In this document: in pieces, positions 1-9,406 of the stretch
How positions within the stretch are numbered: the first letter of the stretch is position 1
How the letters are laid out: each line of letters begins with the position of its first letter
From: CAMDMI01 sp036759185
Lineage (GTDB): Bacteria > Bacteroidota > Bacteroidia > Cytophagales > Flexibacteraceae
Length of the DNA stretch: 64,000 nt
Assembly (NCBI GenBank): GCA_036759185.1
Contig: DAIOVD010000002.1
Span: 1 to 64,000 of the forward strand
Direction: 5' to 3'
Position numbers and translations under genes: made by a program
Notes under the pieces: model-generated
Databases searched by the model: none
What the model was told of the DNA's origin: nothing
Seen by the model: the letters and a program-made list of their open reading frames with translations, nothing else

Positions 1-6
1 GCATAA

Positions 7-40
7 AAAAAGAGGCTGTCTTTTGGGACAGCCTCTTTTT
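7..40. terminator. Bidirectional intrinsic terminator downstream of gldJ
   Basis: A perfect 14-bp inverted repeat (7-20 against 27-40) encloses a 6-nt loop. The arms end in A and T runs, so it can terminate transcription on either strand. It lies 27 bp beyond the stop codon of the minus-strand gldJ-like gene, which argues that this gene is not co-transcribed with whatever lies to its left. Confidence 0.85.
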
Positions 41-67
41 GAAATCAGGTTCGAAACCCGCTGTTGT

Positions 68-1330
68 CTAGTAATTACGTCCGGCCTGGATCATTGCACA
101 TCGGAAACCGATGGTCGAGCTGCTGGAATCCTGAGCCCAGAAACGTCTGTTTCCAGGAGAGCACCAGTAAGCAGCATCAGCCCATGAACCACCTTTGTAT
201 ACACGCGGGTGTTTGTTGGTGCGGCCGATTTCCATGTTGCTTGGATTTTCGTTACCGTCGGTGAAGTTACCAATCAGTGAGTTGGACTTGTCATATGTAT
301 TCTTGATCGGATCTTTGTATTCGTTCCGACGCAGAGGGTTCATATCTTCCACATCCTGGAATGACAGTGTACGATAGACATCCATCACCCATTCGTTTAC
401 GTTTCCAGCCATGTTATACAGGTTGAAATCATTTGGAGGATAGGAATAAACTTGATCTGTAATCATCGCTCCGTCGTTTAGCTTACCAGCGATACCGGCG
501 TAGTCACCACGACCTCTTTTGAAATTACAAAGAAACTGACCCATCTGACGACCGTACGGATTACGAAGTGAGTGGCCATCCCATGGATAGAGACGACGGT
601 TTGTCTGATTTTCGTCACCGTACTGAACTCCGATCAAAGCAGAAGCGGCATATTCCCACTCAGCTTCGGTTGGAAGACGGTAATCCGGAACGACTACGCC
701 TGATTCGAGAGGAATCCGTCCGTTTGAACTGGTTTGTGAGATTTCGATGTCGGCATCCTGCGCCAGTTTGTAGTTTACGACGTTGGTCCGCCATTTGCAG
801 TAGTCGGTTGCCTGTTCCCAGGAAACACCCACAACCGGATAGTAACGGAATCCAGGGTACCGCAGATAGTGATCGCGGTAAGGATCGTTAAAGGAAAGTT
901 CTTTTATCCACACATTGGTGTCAGGCATTGCCTGTGCGTACAGTTCCGGATTGTGGCCCGAATCCTGACGAAGGAAAAACATGTACTCCAACCAGTGAAT
1001 GTTGGCGATTTCCGTTTCATCCATAAAGAAGGACATAATGGTTACTGTCCTTTCTACGTTGTCACGGGAATACATCACATCTTCTTCCCCTGTTCCAAGG
1101 ACAGTACGACCACCTTCTATGTAAATCATATTGGGTGCTGGTGGCTGACCTTTAAAATCCTTTACAATAAAGCCTTCGTCGCCGTCGTCTTTACCATAAA
1201 CCAATCCGGTGGCTGTACTTTTCTCACCCGGATTTATACTCGTGGGTTTCCCTTGCTGACAGGAAGCCAAAGAGGCTGCGAGTCCGGTGACCACGGCAAG
1301 ATTTAAAATTGAAAATTTCATACTATTCAT
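68..1330 (-). CDS. gldJ: GldJ-like SUMF1-domain gliding/T9SS lipoprotein
   Basis: Predicted outer-membrane-associated lipoprotein of 420 aa. A signal peptide is followed by a lipobox (LASC, Cys24); a second ATG three codons in (1321) would also keep the signal. From about residue 65 to the end the protein is a formylglycine-generating-enzyme/SUMF1-like fold, recognisable from the RLPTEAEWEYA segment, the GNVNEWV segment and the C-terminal RVYKGGSW ... IGFRCAM block. GldJ and GldK are paralogues with this fold. The C-terminal block fits GldJ better, and the terminator directly downstream means no gldL-M-N follows, unlike gldK. In gliding Bacteroidota GldJ stabilises the motility and T9SS machinery. 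A TACCTTAG box at 1371-1378 is a possible promoter. GldK or another SUMF1 lipoprotein remains possible. Confidence 0.75.
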   Translation of the reverse strand: MNSMKFSILNLAVVTGLAASLASCQQGKPTSINPGEKSTATGLVYGKDDGDEGFIVKDFKGQPPAPNMIYIEGGRTVLGTGEEDVMYSRDNVERTVTIMSFFMDETEIANIHWLEYMFFLRQDSGHNPELYAQAMPDTNVWIKELSFNDPYRDHYLRYPGFRYYPVVGVSWEQATDYCKWRTNVVNYKLAQDADIEISQTSSNGRIPLESGVVVPDYRLPTEAEWEYAASALIGVQYGDENQTNRRLYPWDGHSLRNPYGRQMGQFLCNFKRGRGDYAGIAGKLNDGAMITDQVYSYPPNDFNLYNMAGNVNEWVMDVYRTLSFQDVEDMNPLRRNEYKDPIKNTYDKSNSLIGNFTDGNENPSNMEIGRTNKHPRVYKGGSWADAAYWCSPGNRRFWAQDSSSSTIGFRCAMIQAGRNY

Positions 1331-1424
1331 AACCTGATTTACCTGTATGCAATGCTACTGTTTCGAAGTGCTAAGGTAGAAGTTCGAATTGATTGGAGAT
1401 GTGAAAAAATCCGGCCAACTCTGA

Positions 1425-1667
1425 CTATGTAAGGCTATCGGCCAAAAGTGACACTTTATTGTGGTTCACCTCGACCACTCCGGAAGAAATTCCGAACTGG
1501 AGCTCTTCAGCAGTGGTTTTGATCCGGACCTTACCTTCCTTCAGCGCTCCTACTAACGGTGCATGGTTTTCCAATATTTCAAAATACCCGTCCATTCCGG
1601 GAAGAATAACAGAAAAGGCCTCCCCTGAGAAGGCCTTTTTGTCTGGAGTTATTAATTCTACCTGCAT
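1425..1667 (-). CDS. atpC: F1F0 ATP synthase epsilon subunit
   Basis: An 80-residue epsilon subunit of the F1 sector. It contains only the N-terminal beta-sandwich domain (start MQVELITPDKKAFSGEA, core PGMDGYFEILENHAPLVGAL) and lacks the C-terminal helical hairpin that inhibits ATP hydrolysis in longer homologues; this short form is usual in Bacteroidota. It lies 33 bp downstream of atpD on the same strand and is almost certainly co-transcribed with it. The remaining ATP synthase genes are not in this window, so the beta/epsilon pair is split from the main atp operon, as is common in this phylum. Confidence 0.95.
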   Translation of the reverse strand: MQVELITPDKKAFSGEAFSVILPGMDGYFEILENHAPLVGALKEGKVRIKTTAEELQFGISSGVVEVNHNKVSLLADSLT

Positions 1668-1700
1668 AATTTACTGCCAGTATTGATGTATGAAAATGGC

Positions 1701-3209
1701 TTATCGGGCCTCAGCAATCAGTTTTTCTCCTTTTGCGATGGCATCATCGATGGTTCCCACAAGGTTGAAGGCAGCCTCAGGTAAATGATCAAGCTTGCCA
1801 TCCATAATCATGTTGAATCCTTTGATGGTTTCTTTGATGTCAACCAAAACTCCTTTCAAGCCGGTAAACTGCTCGGCCACGTGGAATGGCTGAGATAGGA
1901 AACGCTGCACACGACGTGCTCTGGTTACAACCAGTTTATCTTCTTCAGAAAGTTCATCCATACCAAGGATGGCGATGATATCCTGAAGTTCTTTGTAGCG
2001 CTGAAGAATCATTTTTACTTTCTGAGCACAACCATAATGTTCTGCACCCAAAGTGGCTTCGTTCAAAATGCGGGAAGTTGAATCCAATGGATCCACCGCA
2101 GGATAAATTCCAAGCTCGGCAATTTTACGACTCAATACCGTGGTGGCATCAAGGTGAGCAAAAGTTGTAGCCGGAGCCGGATCGGTCAAGTCATCCGCAG
2201 GTACGTAAACGGCTTGAACAGATGTAATGGAACCACGCTTGGTGGACGTAATTCGCTCCTGCATGGCACCCATTTCAGTTGCCAGCGTTGGCTGGTAACC
2301 TACCGCTGATGGCATACGACCCAAAAGGGCAGATACTTCAGAACCAGCCTGGGTGAAACGGAAGATATTATCAATGAAGAAAAGGATATCACGACCTTGT
2401 CCTGTTCCATCTCCGTCACGGAAATATTCCGCTACCGTAAGACCGGAAAGGGCTACCCGTGCACGTGCACCCGGAGGTTCGTTCATCTGACCGAACACGA
2501 GGGTTGCCTGTGATTTAGCTAGTTCAGTTTCGTCTACTTTGGAAAGATCCCAACCGCCTTCTTCCATGCTGTGCTTGAACGCATCACCATATTTAATAAC
2601 GTTGGATTCGATCATCTCACGGAGAAGGTCATTTCCCTCACGGGTTCTTTCACCTACACCGGCAAATACAGAAAGACCTGCATATGCCTTGGCGATGTTG
2701 TTGATCAGCTCCATGATCAGTACAGTTTTACCTACACCGGCACCACCGAACAAACCGATTTTCCCTCCTTTTACATATGGCTCAAGAAGATCGATTACTT
2801 TGATACCTGTAAAAAGTACTTCAGATGAAGTAGAAAGGTCTTCAAAGCGGGGAGCAGCACGGTGGATCGGCAGTTTGTTTTTGCCTTCCGGTGCTTTGAT
2901 GCCGTCGATGGCCTCACCTACCACGTTGAAAAGTCTGCCTTTGATGTCATCACCAGTAGGCATTGAAATCGGAGTGCCCATATCGGTCACCTCCATTCCA
3001 CGAAGCAGACCTTCAGTGGAATCCAAAGCGATGGTACGAACCCGGTCTTCGCCAAGGTGTTGCTGGCATTCAAGAATGATCTTCTGACCATTCTCCCGGG
3101 TAATTTCTAAAGCGTCCAGAATTTTCGGCAGACGGGCATTTTCAGAATCGAAGGCCACATCGACAACCGGGCCGATAACCTGGGTAATTTTTCCTTTGTT
3201 CAATGACAT
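1701..3209 (-). CDS. atpD: F1F0 ATP synthase beta subunit
   Basis: Catalytic beta subunit of ATP synthase, 502 aa with the start at the ATG of MSLNKGKITQVIG. The frame is open for a further 13 codons upstream, but that extension runs into the promoter box and lacks family similarity. The P-loop GGAGVGKT is at residues 155-162, followed by the GERTREGND and FIDNIFRFTQAGSEVSALLGR-type blocks of the family (GERTREG near 200, DNIFRFTQ near 290). Length and motifs match full-length AtpD. It heads a two-gene unit with atpC. Confidence 0.98.
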   Translation of the reverse strand: MSLNKGKITQVIGPVVDVAFDSENARLPKILDALEITRENGQKIILECQQHLGEDRVRTIALDSTEGLLRGMEVTDMGTPISMPTGDDIKGRLFNVVGEAIDGIKAPEGKNKLPIHRAAPRFEDLSTSSEVLFTGIKVIDLLEPYVKGGKIGLFGGAGVGKTVLIMELINNIAKAYAGLSVFAGVGERTREGNDLLREMIESNVIKYGDAFKHSMEEGGWDLSKVDETELAKSQATLVFGQMNEPPGARARVALSGLTVAEYFRDGDGTGQGRDILFFIDNIFRFTQAGSEVSALLGRMPSAVGYQPTLATEMGAMQERITSTKRGSITSVQAVYVPADDLTDPAPATTFAHLDATTVLSRKIAELGIYPAVDPLDSTSRILNEATLGAEHYGCAQKVKMILQRYKELQDIIAILGMDELSEEDKLVVTRARRVQRFLSQPFHVAEQFTGLKGVLVDIKETIKGFNMIMDGKLDHLPEAAFNLVGTIDDAIAKGEKLIAEAR

Positions 3210-3245
3210 AAAAAGCAGAGGTAGATAATTCTCTAAATCGGACCG

Positions 3246-3253
3246 CAAAAGTA
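3246..3253 (-). promoter_or_regulatory. Bacteroidota -7 box for atpD-atpC
   Basis: TACTTTTG on the minus strand matches the Bacteroidota -7 consensus TAnnTTTG. It lies 36 nt upstream of the atpD start, so it also supports the shorter start at 3209. No clear TTTG/TTG -33 element is seen at the expected distance. Confidence 0.55.
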
Positions 3254-3418
3254 AGAGTCTTCGTTTATAAATAAAAGGAAAGATGAAATAGTCGTATTAT
3301 TTTGAAAATGAGAGCCTTTGATCCCGTTTTTTTCATCAACCAGGCCGGACCAGGGGTATCAGCACAAGTTTTTTTCAAATTTTTTGCGTCGCAACACAGC
3401 TCGTAAAGATTTTTCCTC

Positions 3419-3426
3419 TACTTTTG
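3419..3426 (+). promoter_or_regulatory. Bacteroidota -7 box for rpmH
   Basis: TACTTTTG, identical to the box before atpD, ends 25 nt before the rpmH ATG. It matches TAnnTTTG. A -33 element is not convincing. Together with the minus-strand box at 3246-3253 it makes the 3.2-3.45 kb interval a divergent promoter region. Confidence 0.55.
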
Positions 3427-3451
3427 CCGTCCGAAAAAAAGTGTTGCAAGC

Positions 3452-3607
3452 ATGAAAAGGACATACCAGCCTAGCAGGCGCAAGAGAACGAATAAGCACG
3501 GTTTCAGACATAGAATGTCTACCGCGAATGGCAGGGCGGTAATTACCCGCAGGCGAGCACGCGGAAGAAAGAAACTGACCGTCTCTGACGAACGGAAAGG
3601 GAAATAA
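3452..3607 (+). CDS. rpmH: 50S ribosomal protein L34
   Basis: A 51-residue, strongly basic protein that reads MKRTYQPSRRKRTNKHGFRH and continues with the family's RMSTANGRAVITRRRARGRK block, so it is unmistakably L34. It begins at the only suitable ATG and ends in TAA at 3605-3607. As in most bacteria it precedes rnpA, here with an intrinsic terminator between the two genes. dnaA is not adjacent in this window. Confidence 0.97.
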   Translation: MKRTYQPSRRKRTNKHGFRHRMSTANGRAVITRRRARGRKKLTVSDERKGK

Positions 3608-3630
3608 GATTTCCTGATCTGAGAATATCA

Positions 3631-3658
3631 AGCCATCCGGTCAGGGTGGCTTTTTTTA
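3631..3658 (+). terminator. Intrinsic terminator between rpmH and rnpA
   Basis: AGCCATCC (3631-3638) pairs with GGGTGGCT (3644-3651) across a 5-nt loop, with one G-U pair, and a run of T follows. It would trim most rpmH transcripts, leaving rnpA to be expressed by read-through at a lower level. This fits the usual large excess of L34 over the RNase P protein. Confidence 0.7.
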
Positions 3659-3742
3659 TTTCTTTTGATCCGGATTCACAGAAACCTGAATCAATTTGAC
3701 GCCAGCACCGTTTCTTTACCACTTTCAAATAACGAAATCTCT

Positions 3743-4138
3743 TTGCCCACCCTTTCCAAATCCGAACGACTCTGTCTGAAAAAAGACATCGGTCTTCTCT
3801 TTGAAGAAGGGGAGAAATGGCATGGATATCCGTTTCGGGTTTTGTTGCGGAAAGAAAACTCAGAATCTGAAAACAGTTCTGCTTCCATGCTGGTTTCTGT
3901 AGCGAAACGGAATTTCAAACACGCGACAGATCGCAACCGGCTCAAACGCCAGATCAGGGAGGCGTACCGTCTGAATAAAGAAATTCTCTTCAGCCATTTA
4001 AATAACCGTCCGTCAGAAAATGGCTCAATTCAAATTCATATTGGTTTTATTTACACAGCGAAAACAATGGAAAGCTGGGAGGTCATCCGGAAACGGATGG
4101 TCAGGCTTCTCCAGGAAATCGTGGAAAAAACAATCTGA
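3743..4138 (+). CDS. rnpA: Ribonuclease P protein component
   Basis: Protein subunit of RNase P, which matures tRNA 5' ends with the RNA subunit. The diagnostic basic segment SVAKRNFKHATDRNRLKRQI, with its RNR core, is in the middle of the protein. I place the start at the TTG of MPTLSKSERL (131 aa), which gives the usual family length and N-terminus; the frame stays open upstream to a TTG at 3665, which would add 26 unconserved residues overlapping nothing. The stop codon is 3 bp before the ctpA ATG, so the two genes are probably translated from one message. Confidence 0.93.
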   Translation: MPTLSKSERLCLKKDIGLLFEEGEKWHGYPFRVLLRKENSESENSSASMLVSVAKRNFKHATDRNRLKRQIREAYRLNKEILFSHLNNRPSENGSIQIHIGFIYTAKTMESWEVIRKRMVRLLQEIVEKTI

Positions 4139-4141
4139 TCT

Positions 4142-5797
4142 ATGCATAAACTATTTAAAATGAAATGGTTATTTGTCGTTGCTCTGGCGGCAATTTTGGG
4201 TATTGCTGCCCAGGCACCCACCGAAAAGTATTTCGACATCGCCCGTAACCTTGACATTTTTGCCACCCTCCTCAAAGAAGTTAACTCCTACTATGTAGAC
4301 GATGTGAACCCCAACCGGATGGTGAAATCAGGAATCGATGCTATGTTGAATACACTCGATCCCTACACCAACTACATACCGGAAGACGAAATCGAAAACT
4401 ACCGCACCATGACCACCGGAATGTACGGTGGTATAGGAGCAGTGATCGGCCGGCGGAAAGACCGGAATATTATATTAATGCCATACAACGGCTTCCCTGC
4501 CGATAAAGCAGGCCTCAAAATCGGTGATGAAATCCTGGAAATCGATGGGTTTGATGTGAAAAAGAAAAACTCTGCCGAAGTGAGTAAACTACTCAAAGGC
4601 CAGGCCGGTACTAAAGTGAAACTGAAAGTCGTGAAACTCGGTAAGACCGAGCCGGAAATCATCGAATTTCAAAGAGAACGAATTAAGGTAGACAACGTCC
4701 CGTATTTCGGAATGGTATCCGGCAACATCGGCTACATCCAGCTGTCGGAATTTACATCCGATGCATCAAGAGAAGTGAAAAAGGGCATTGAAGATCTGAA
4801 AGCCAAAGGAGCCACCAAACTCATTTTCGATCTTCGTGACAATCCGGGCGGTTTGTTGAACGAAGCGGTGAACATCTCCAACCTCTTCATTCCCAAAGAC
4901 AAACTGGTGGTGAACACCAAAGGAAAAGTGGCCGAATGGGTGAAAGAATACAAAGCACTGAACCCTCCATTTGATACCGAAATTCCCATCGCCGTTCTCA
5001 TCAGCGGCAAATCGGCATCAGCATCCGAAATTGTATCCGGCGTTCTGCAGGACTACGACCGGGGCGTTTTGATCGGACAGAAATCCTACGGAAAAGGGCT
5101 CGTACAAACAACAAGACCACTTACCTACAACAGCCAGCTGAAAGTGACCACCGCCAAATACTACATCCCAAGTGGACGCTGCATTCAGGCCATTGACTAT
5201 TCAAACCGTGGGTCAGACGGTACCGTGAAGAAATTTGCCGATTCTCTGCGGATGGCATTCAAAACGTCCAACGGACGGGTCGTGTACGATGGCGGCGGTG
5301 TGAGTCCGGATGTAGAAGTGAAACGCGAAAGCTATGCGCAGATCACCTCAAGCCTCATCAGCAAAGACCTGATTTTTGATTACGCCTCTGTTTATTATCT
5401 GGCCCATCCGAAAATTGTTCCGGCCAAAGAATTCCAGCTTTCAGATGCCGAGTACAATGATTTTGTGACCTGGCTGAAGGACAAAGAATACGACTACACC
5501 ACTAAAGTGGAAACGTCAATAAAAGATCTGGCGGCAGCTGCTCAGAAGGAGAAATACTACGATGAAATCAAAGTGCAGTTGGATGCATTGAAAACCCGGA
5601 TGGCGCACAACAAGGAGCACGATCTGGAAAAGAACAAGGACGAAATCAGGGAAGTGCTCGAACACGAAATCGTTTCCCGCTACTACTTTGAGAAAGGCGT
5701 AAAAGAAGCCGGTTTCGATGACGACCCGGAAGTGAAAGAAGCCATTCGTGTTCTGAATGATACCGGCCTTTACCAGAAAATTCTTTCCGGAAAATAA
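4142..5797 (+). CDS. ctpA: S41 family C-terminal processing peptidase
   Basis: Secreted or membrane-anchored serine protease of the tail-specific/C-terminal processing family, 551 aa. An N-terminal hydrophobic segment (about residues 7-24) is followed by a helical N-terminal region, a PDZ domain (about 85-170, GGIGAVIG ... GDEILEIDG) and the S41 catalytic domain. The nucleophile Ser lies in GKSASASEI and the general-base Lys in GQKSYGKG. The C-terminal part (about 400-551) is helical and charged. The gene lies 3 bp after rnpA and converges on menC. The two stop codons flank a 12-bp palindrome, ATAACCGGTTAT. Confidence 0.93.
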   Translation: MHKLFKMKWLFVVALAAILGIAAQAPTEKYFDIARNLDIFATLLKEVNSYYVDDVNPNRMVKSGIDAMLNTLDPYTNYIPEDEIENYRTMTTGMYGGIGAVIGRRKDRNIILMPYNGFPADKAGLKIGDEILEIDGFDVKKKNSAEVSKLLKGQAGTKVKLKVVKLGKTEPEIIEFQRERIKVDNVPYFGMVSGNIGYIQLSEFTSDASREVKKGIEDLKAKGATKLIFDLRDNPGGLLNEAVNISNLFIPKDKLVVNTKGKVAEWVKEYKALNPPFDTEIPIAVLISGKSASASEIVSGVLQDYDRGVLIGQKSYGKGLVQTTRPLTYNSQLKVTTAKYYIPSGRCIQAIDYSNRGSDGTVKKFADSLRMAFKTSNGRVVYDGGGVSPDVEVKRESYAQITSSLISKDLIFDYASVYYLAHPKIVPAKEFQLSDAEYNDFVTWLKDKEYDYTTKVETSIKDLAAAAQKEKYYDEIKVQLDALKTRMAHNKEHDLEKNKDEIREVLEHEIVSRYYFEKGVKEAGFDDDPEVKEAIRVLNDTGLYQKILSGK

Positions 5798-5801
5798 CCG
5801 G

Positions 5802-6899
5802 TTATCCGTTTTTCAGGGCGGAAAAATCCCAACTTTTGGAAGGATCTGAAAAGATAAAACCATCGGCCACCGTCAGTGGTGAAGGCGGGTTGTTCCGGTA
5901 AATCTTTCCGGTGCCCAATCCTTGCGGAATCAATGGATGGTACTGGGAAGCCAGTTGTGAAACCGCATTCAGACCAATGTTGCTTTCGAGCATCGAGGTA
6001 ATCCACCAGCCAATTCCCATTTCTTCCGCCATTTTGATCCACTGGTTGCATTGTCCGAGGCCACCAACCAGGGTGGGTTTCAGCACAATCAGAGGTGGTT
6101 CCACAGTTTCGAGCAGACTGAATTTCTGACGATCCAATGGTTTGCCAATCAGCTCTTCATCCAATGCAATCGGGATGGGTGATGAAAGACATAACTCCTT
6201 CATTGCCAGTTCCTGACCCGAAGAAATGGGTTGTTCAATGGATTCAATGTCGAGTACCGATAATTCTTCCAGTTTACTCATTGCCTCATCCGGTCTCCAG
6301 GCACCATTCGCATCGAGCCGAATCCGGATGTCAGAAGATGGCATTTGCGAACGGATTTCCCGCAGCATATCCAGTTCCTGTTGCCAGTCAAGTGCCCCGA
6401 CTTTGAACTTGATGGTATCAAATCCTTCTGCTCTTTTTTCCTGTGCCTGTGCCTCCATGGTCTGGCGGGGATTCATCCAGACCAAACCATTGATGGGCGT
6501 TCTCCAATGACCGGCATGGAAAACCGGATCACAAATGATTCCACGGCCCCCATTCAACCAATCGAGCCAGGCCGTCTCCCAGCCAAACCAGGCAGAAGGC
6601 AACCATGGACCTTTCCATTCTTCCATCCATCGAGGACTCAGATTTTCCCATATCCGGTGCTCTATGTTCAGACGGGGTGCGAGCCAGGAACTCAATTCGG
6701 AGAGGTCCTTTTCAAAACTGGTGAGGTTCTCAGGACTGAGCCCCTGCAATGGTCCGCATTCGCCCCAGCCTTCGCGATCGGGAAATTCTGAATGAGTTAA
6801 CCGAATAAACCAGGTTTTCTTTTCCGTCAGAATGCCACGACTGGTGCCGGCTTCAAAATTGAAAATAAGTGTGTAAGGAATGATCTCGAATGAAAACAT
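5802..6899 (-). CDS. menC: o-Succinylbenzoate synthase
   Basis: Enolase-superfamily dehydratase of menaquinone biosynthesis (SHCHC to o-succinylbenzoate), 365 aa. The start at MFSFEIIPYTLIF with FEAGTSRGILTEKKTWF fits the family; the open frame continues 79 codons upstream but overlaps the divergent phosphatase gene. Visible catalytic and metal elements: KFKVG (Lys pair on the second strand), RLDANGAW and SIEQP metal-binding Asp/Glu, ALDEEL, and the second catalytic Lys in IVLKPTLVGG. Other men genes are not adjacent. Other muconate-lactonising-like enolase enzymes are possible but less likely given the N-terminus. Confidence 0.88.
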   Translation of the reverse strand: MFSFEIIPYTLIFNFEAGTSRGILTEKKTWFIRLTHSEFPDREGWGECGPLQGLSPENLTSFEKDLSELSSWLAPRLNIEHRIWENLSPRWMEEWKGPWLPSAWFGWETAWLDWLNGGRGIICDPVFHAGHWRTPINGLVWMNPRQTMEAQAQEKRAEGFDTIKFKVGALDWQQELDMLREIRSQMPSSDIRIRLDANGAWRPDEAMSKLEELSVLDIESIEQPISSGQELAMKELCLSSPIPIALDEELIGKPLDRQKFSLLETVEPPLIVLKPTLVGGLGQCNQWIKMAEEMGIGWWITSMLESNIGLNAVSQLASQYHPLIPQGLGTGKIYRNNPPSPLTVADGFIFSDPSKSWDFSALKNG

Positions 6900-7023
6900 G
6901 GGGCAAATGAAACCAAAAACCGGGGTTTTCTGCGGATCAATCCAGAGCTGTTTTCCGGAAGGACGGAATCCCATTTTCAGATCCGGTTGATCAATCACGA
7001 CAGTTTTTCCTTTTCTTTGGTCC

Positions 7024-7839
7024 ATGAAAATTCTGCTCCGTTTTCCACTGATCGCCTGTCTGCTGGTGCTTGTTTCCTTTCGTGCCAGTGAAACTGAAAA
7101 GCCATCCATCCGCAAAGACAACCGACTTCTGGCCACTGCCTGGTACGCGATGTCGGCAGAAAAACAGGCCTGCTATCTGCAAACCTACCGTCTGGCCGGA
7201 CAGCAGCTGGAAACCATGAAAAAGCAAAAACCGAAGTCTGGAAAATCCTGGGCCATCGTGACGGATCTTGACGAAACCCTCCTCGACAACTCAGCCTGGT
7301 CGGTAAAAGTGTTGCTGGAAGGAAAAGATTACCCGGATTACTGGAACGACTGGGAGAAAGCGGGCAAAGCACCGGCCTTTCCGGGTGCTTTGGATTTTTA
7401 CAAAAAAGCGAGTCAGCTTAAAATTCCGGTGTACTACATCTCCAACCGGATGGCCAAAAATCTGGACGCCACCATTTCCAATCTCAAAAAGCTGGGACTA
7501 CCATATGCCGATTCCACCCATATCCTTCTCAAAAACAAAACCTCAAACAAAATTGAACGCCGGGACCAGGTCCTGAAAAAGCATGAAATCCTGATGTTGC
7601 TTGGCGATAATCTGGCCGATTTCGATGGTGTGTGGGAAGAAGCCAATGCAGACAACCGGAGCAAAGCTGTGGCCGACAACACGACAAAATGGGGCAACCG
7701 GTTCATCATATTCCCAAACCCAATGTACGGAGGTTGGAGAGATGCCTTGTTCAGTTACAAAAGGGGAATGACCGAAGCACAACAGGATTCCGTCTGGACA
7801 CTCCATCTGGGTGAATTCCTGAAAGCAGCTGAATTTTAA
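7024..7839 (+). CDS. Class C acid phosphatase / 5'-nucleotidase (HAD superfamily)
   Basis: A 271-aa exported HAD phosphatase of the lipoprotein e(P4)/class C acid phosphatase family. The catalytic motif is VTDLDETLLDN, with nucleophile Asp81 and Asp83. The ISNR segment (motif II) and the LLGDNLADFDG segment (motif IV) follow. Family members hydrolyse 5'-nucleotides or other phosphomonoesters in the periplasm or at the cell surface. A signal peptide is present (residues 1-21), but there is no lipobox Cys, so this member should be soluble periplasmic or secreted rather than a lipoprotein. Its TAA stop shares a TTAA palindrome with the stop of the convergent membrane-protein gene. Confidence 0.9.
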   Translation: MKILLRFPLIACLLVLVSFRASETEKPSIRKDNRLLATAWYAMSAEKQACYLQTYRLAGQQLETMKKQKPKSGKSWAIVTDLDETLLDNSAWSVKVLLEGKDYPDYWNDWEKAGKAPAFPGALDFYKKASQLKIPVYYISNRMAKNLDATISNLKKLGLPYADSTHILLKNKTSNKIERRDQVLKKHEILMLLGDNLADFDGVWEEANADNRSKAVADNTTKWGNRFIIFPNPMYGGWRDALFSYKRGMTEAQQDSVWTLHLGEFLKAAEF

Positions 7840-9400
7840 GCCGAAGTTTTTATAGAAGTGCCTGATTTCCGGCACAGGAAAACAGCAAGGAAAAAATAGT
7901 AAAAGACCTCGTATTCCATCCGCATCCGGTTGGCTTCCAGCACATCGGCTGATGAATACAAGAGGGTAAAAAACACAGTCATCAGGAAAACAGCCCGCCA
8001 TTCTTTGGGCATTTTCCTGAAACGAAAGCCAAAATAAAAAAGCAGAAACGGGTAGATAATTGTGTACAGACTTATCCGCTTCCATGCCTGAAAACGGGTA
8101 CTGTCCGGATCCCAGCTGTTGGATACAAGAAAGAGATAATTGTAGTCACGGTCCTGTAACCCACACGGCTCCCAGAAATCGGGATTCCATCCTTCAAATT
8201 GAATCCCCGCTTCATCCAGAATATGCGTCCGGATGTGCTGGTAGTTGGCCGGACTTTTAAAGAGAATGAGCACACCGTTCAACATCGTATTCAATGACCA
8301 GGAAAGCGAAAATTCCTTCCGGATGCTTTCCATGTACAGGTCACTGACCACAGGAATGACGGCATGGTTGAGGTTGTTTTGCGACATGTACCAGTTGGNN
8401 NNNNNNNNNNNNNNNNNNNNNNNNNNNNNNNNNNNNNNNNNNNNNNNNNNNNNNNNNNNNNNNNNNNNNNNNNNNNNNNNNNNNNNNNNNNNNNNNNNCT
8501 GACCACAGGAATGACGGCATGGTTGAGGTTGTTTTGCGACATGTACCAGTTGGTTTCATTTATTTTATTTTTCACTCGGGGATCATCCGAAAGCAACTCA
8601 AAATAACGATCAGGCATTGAAAAGGTGGGAATGAAATCGATAGTCTGGTTGTGCACATTCCAGGGAAGATGGCCTCTTGCGAGATTCATTCCGGTCCAGG
8701 TGCTGGAGGTAAACTTTCCGACAATAAGGTAATTTTTAAACTGCCAGGCGATGACCGGAAGAAAAAGGAGAGCCAGTAAACCCACTCGTTTCCAGTTCCA
8801 CTCATGCATCAGAAACAAAACCAAAAGAAAAAGCAGATACGGAGAATAGCTTGTTCGCAATAACGCTTCGATGGAAAAGATGGCCGCAATTCCAAAAATC
8901 CGGAGTGGTTTCTCTTTCAGTCCGGACAACAGAAACAAGACAATGGCATTCAGAAAAAAGAGAAGGCAGGAATAAAACGGATAACGGAAGTAGAGAAAAA
9001 TAAGCGGATTAAGGAACAGAAACGCCGTCAGAAAGGACGGAATCCGGAGGTTAAAGCCACGAAGAGCTGCGGTGAAAAACAACATCGAACCGGCATGCAG
9101 AACCGGAAGAAGAAGTTCAAAAAGCAGAGGTCGGCCTGATACGGAAAGTTCATCGTTCAAATGATGAATGATGGAAAGTAAAGGCGGGTTTCCATGAAAA
9201 TAATAAAGGAGAGTCCAGAAAGGGGTGCCTTCCGGAAAATTGGTCTGGGCGATCTGCATGTAGCCATCCATCCGGAAGCAATGGAGACCTACAAAAGACA
9301 GGAACGCATGACAAACCAGTATGGCTGAAACCAGAAATACTTCCGTTCGGTTCTTTGGCCACAAGTGGTTGTTAGCCAGCATATTCATATCATGAACCAA
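7836..9400 (-). CDS. Polytopic membrane protein, probable GT-C type glycosyltransferase (split by an assembly gap)
   Basis: A membrane protein interrupted by 100 Ns at 8399-8498. The 55 bases on each side of the gap (8344-8398 and 8499-8553) are identical. Merging them joins the two halves in frame into one 469-residue protein with no residue lost. It has about ten hydrophobic segments; after the first there is a loop with MDGYMQ and a hydrophilic stretch containing PEGTPFWTLL and HGNPPLL, and a large soluble loop lies near the middle. This layout resembles GT-C glycosyltransferases and related lipid-sugar-using enzymes, but I see no decisive catalytic motif. It starts 7 bp after the small membrane protein gene upstream and is likely co-transcribed with it. 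Confidence 0.7.
8399..8498. other. Scaffold gap of 100 N with duplicated 55-bp flanks
   Basis: Exactly 100 Ns. The 55 bases ending at 8398 and the 55 bases starting at 8499 are the same sequence in the same orientation. Such exact end overlaps are what a de Bruijn assembler leaves when two contigs that should be joined are scaffolded instead, so there is probably no missing sequence here. Confidence 0.95.
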
Positions 9401-9406
9401 ATGGCA

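Noticed and set aside
2539..3087. Long open frame (182 codons) on the plus strand inside atpD
   Set aside because: It lies fully antisense to a certain atpD, has no family features, and reflects codon bias of the real gene.
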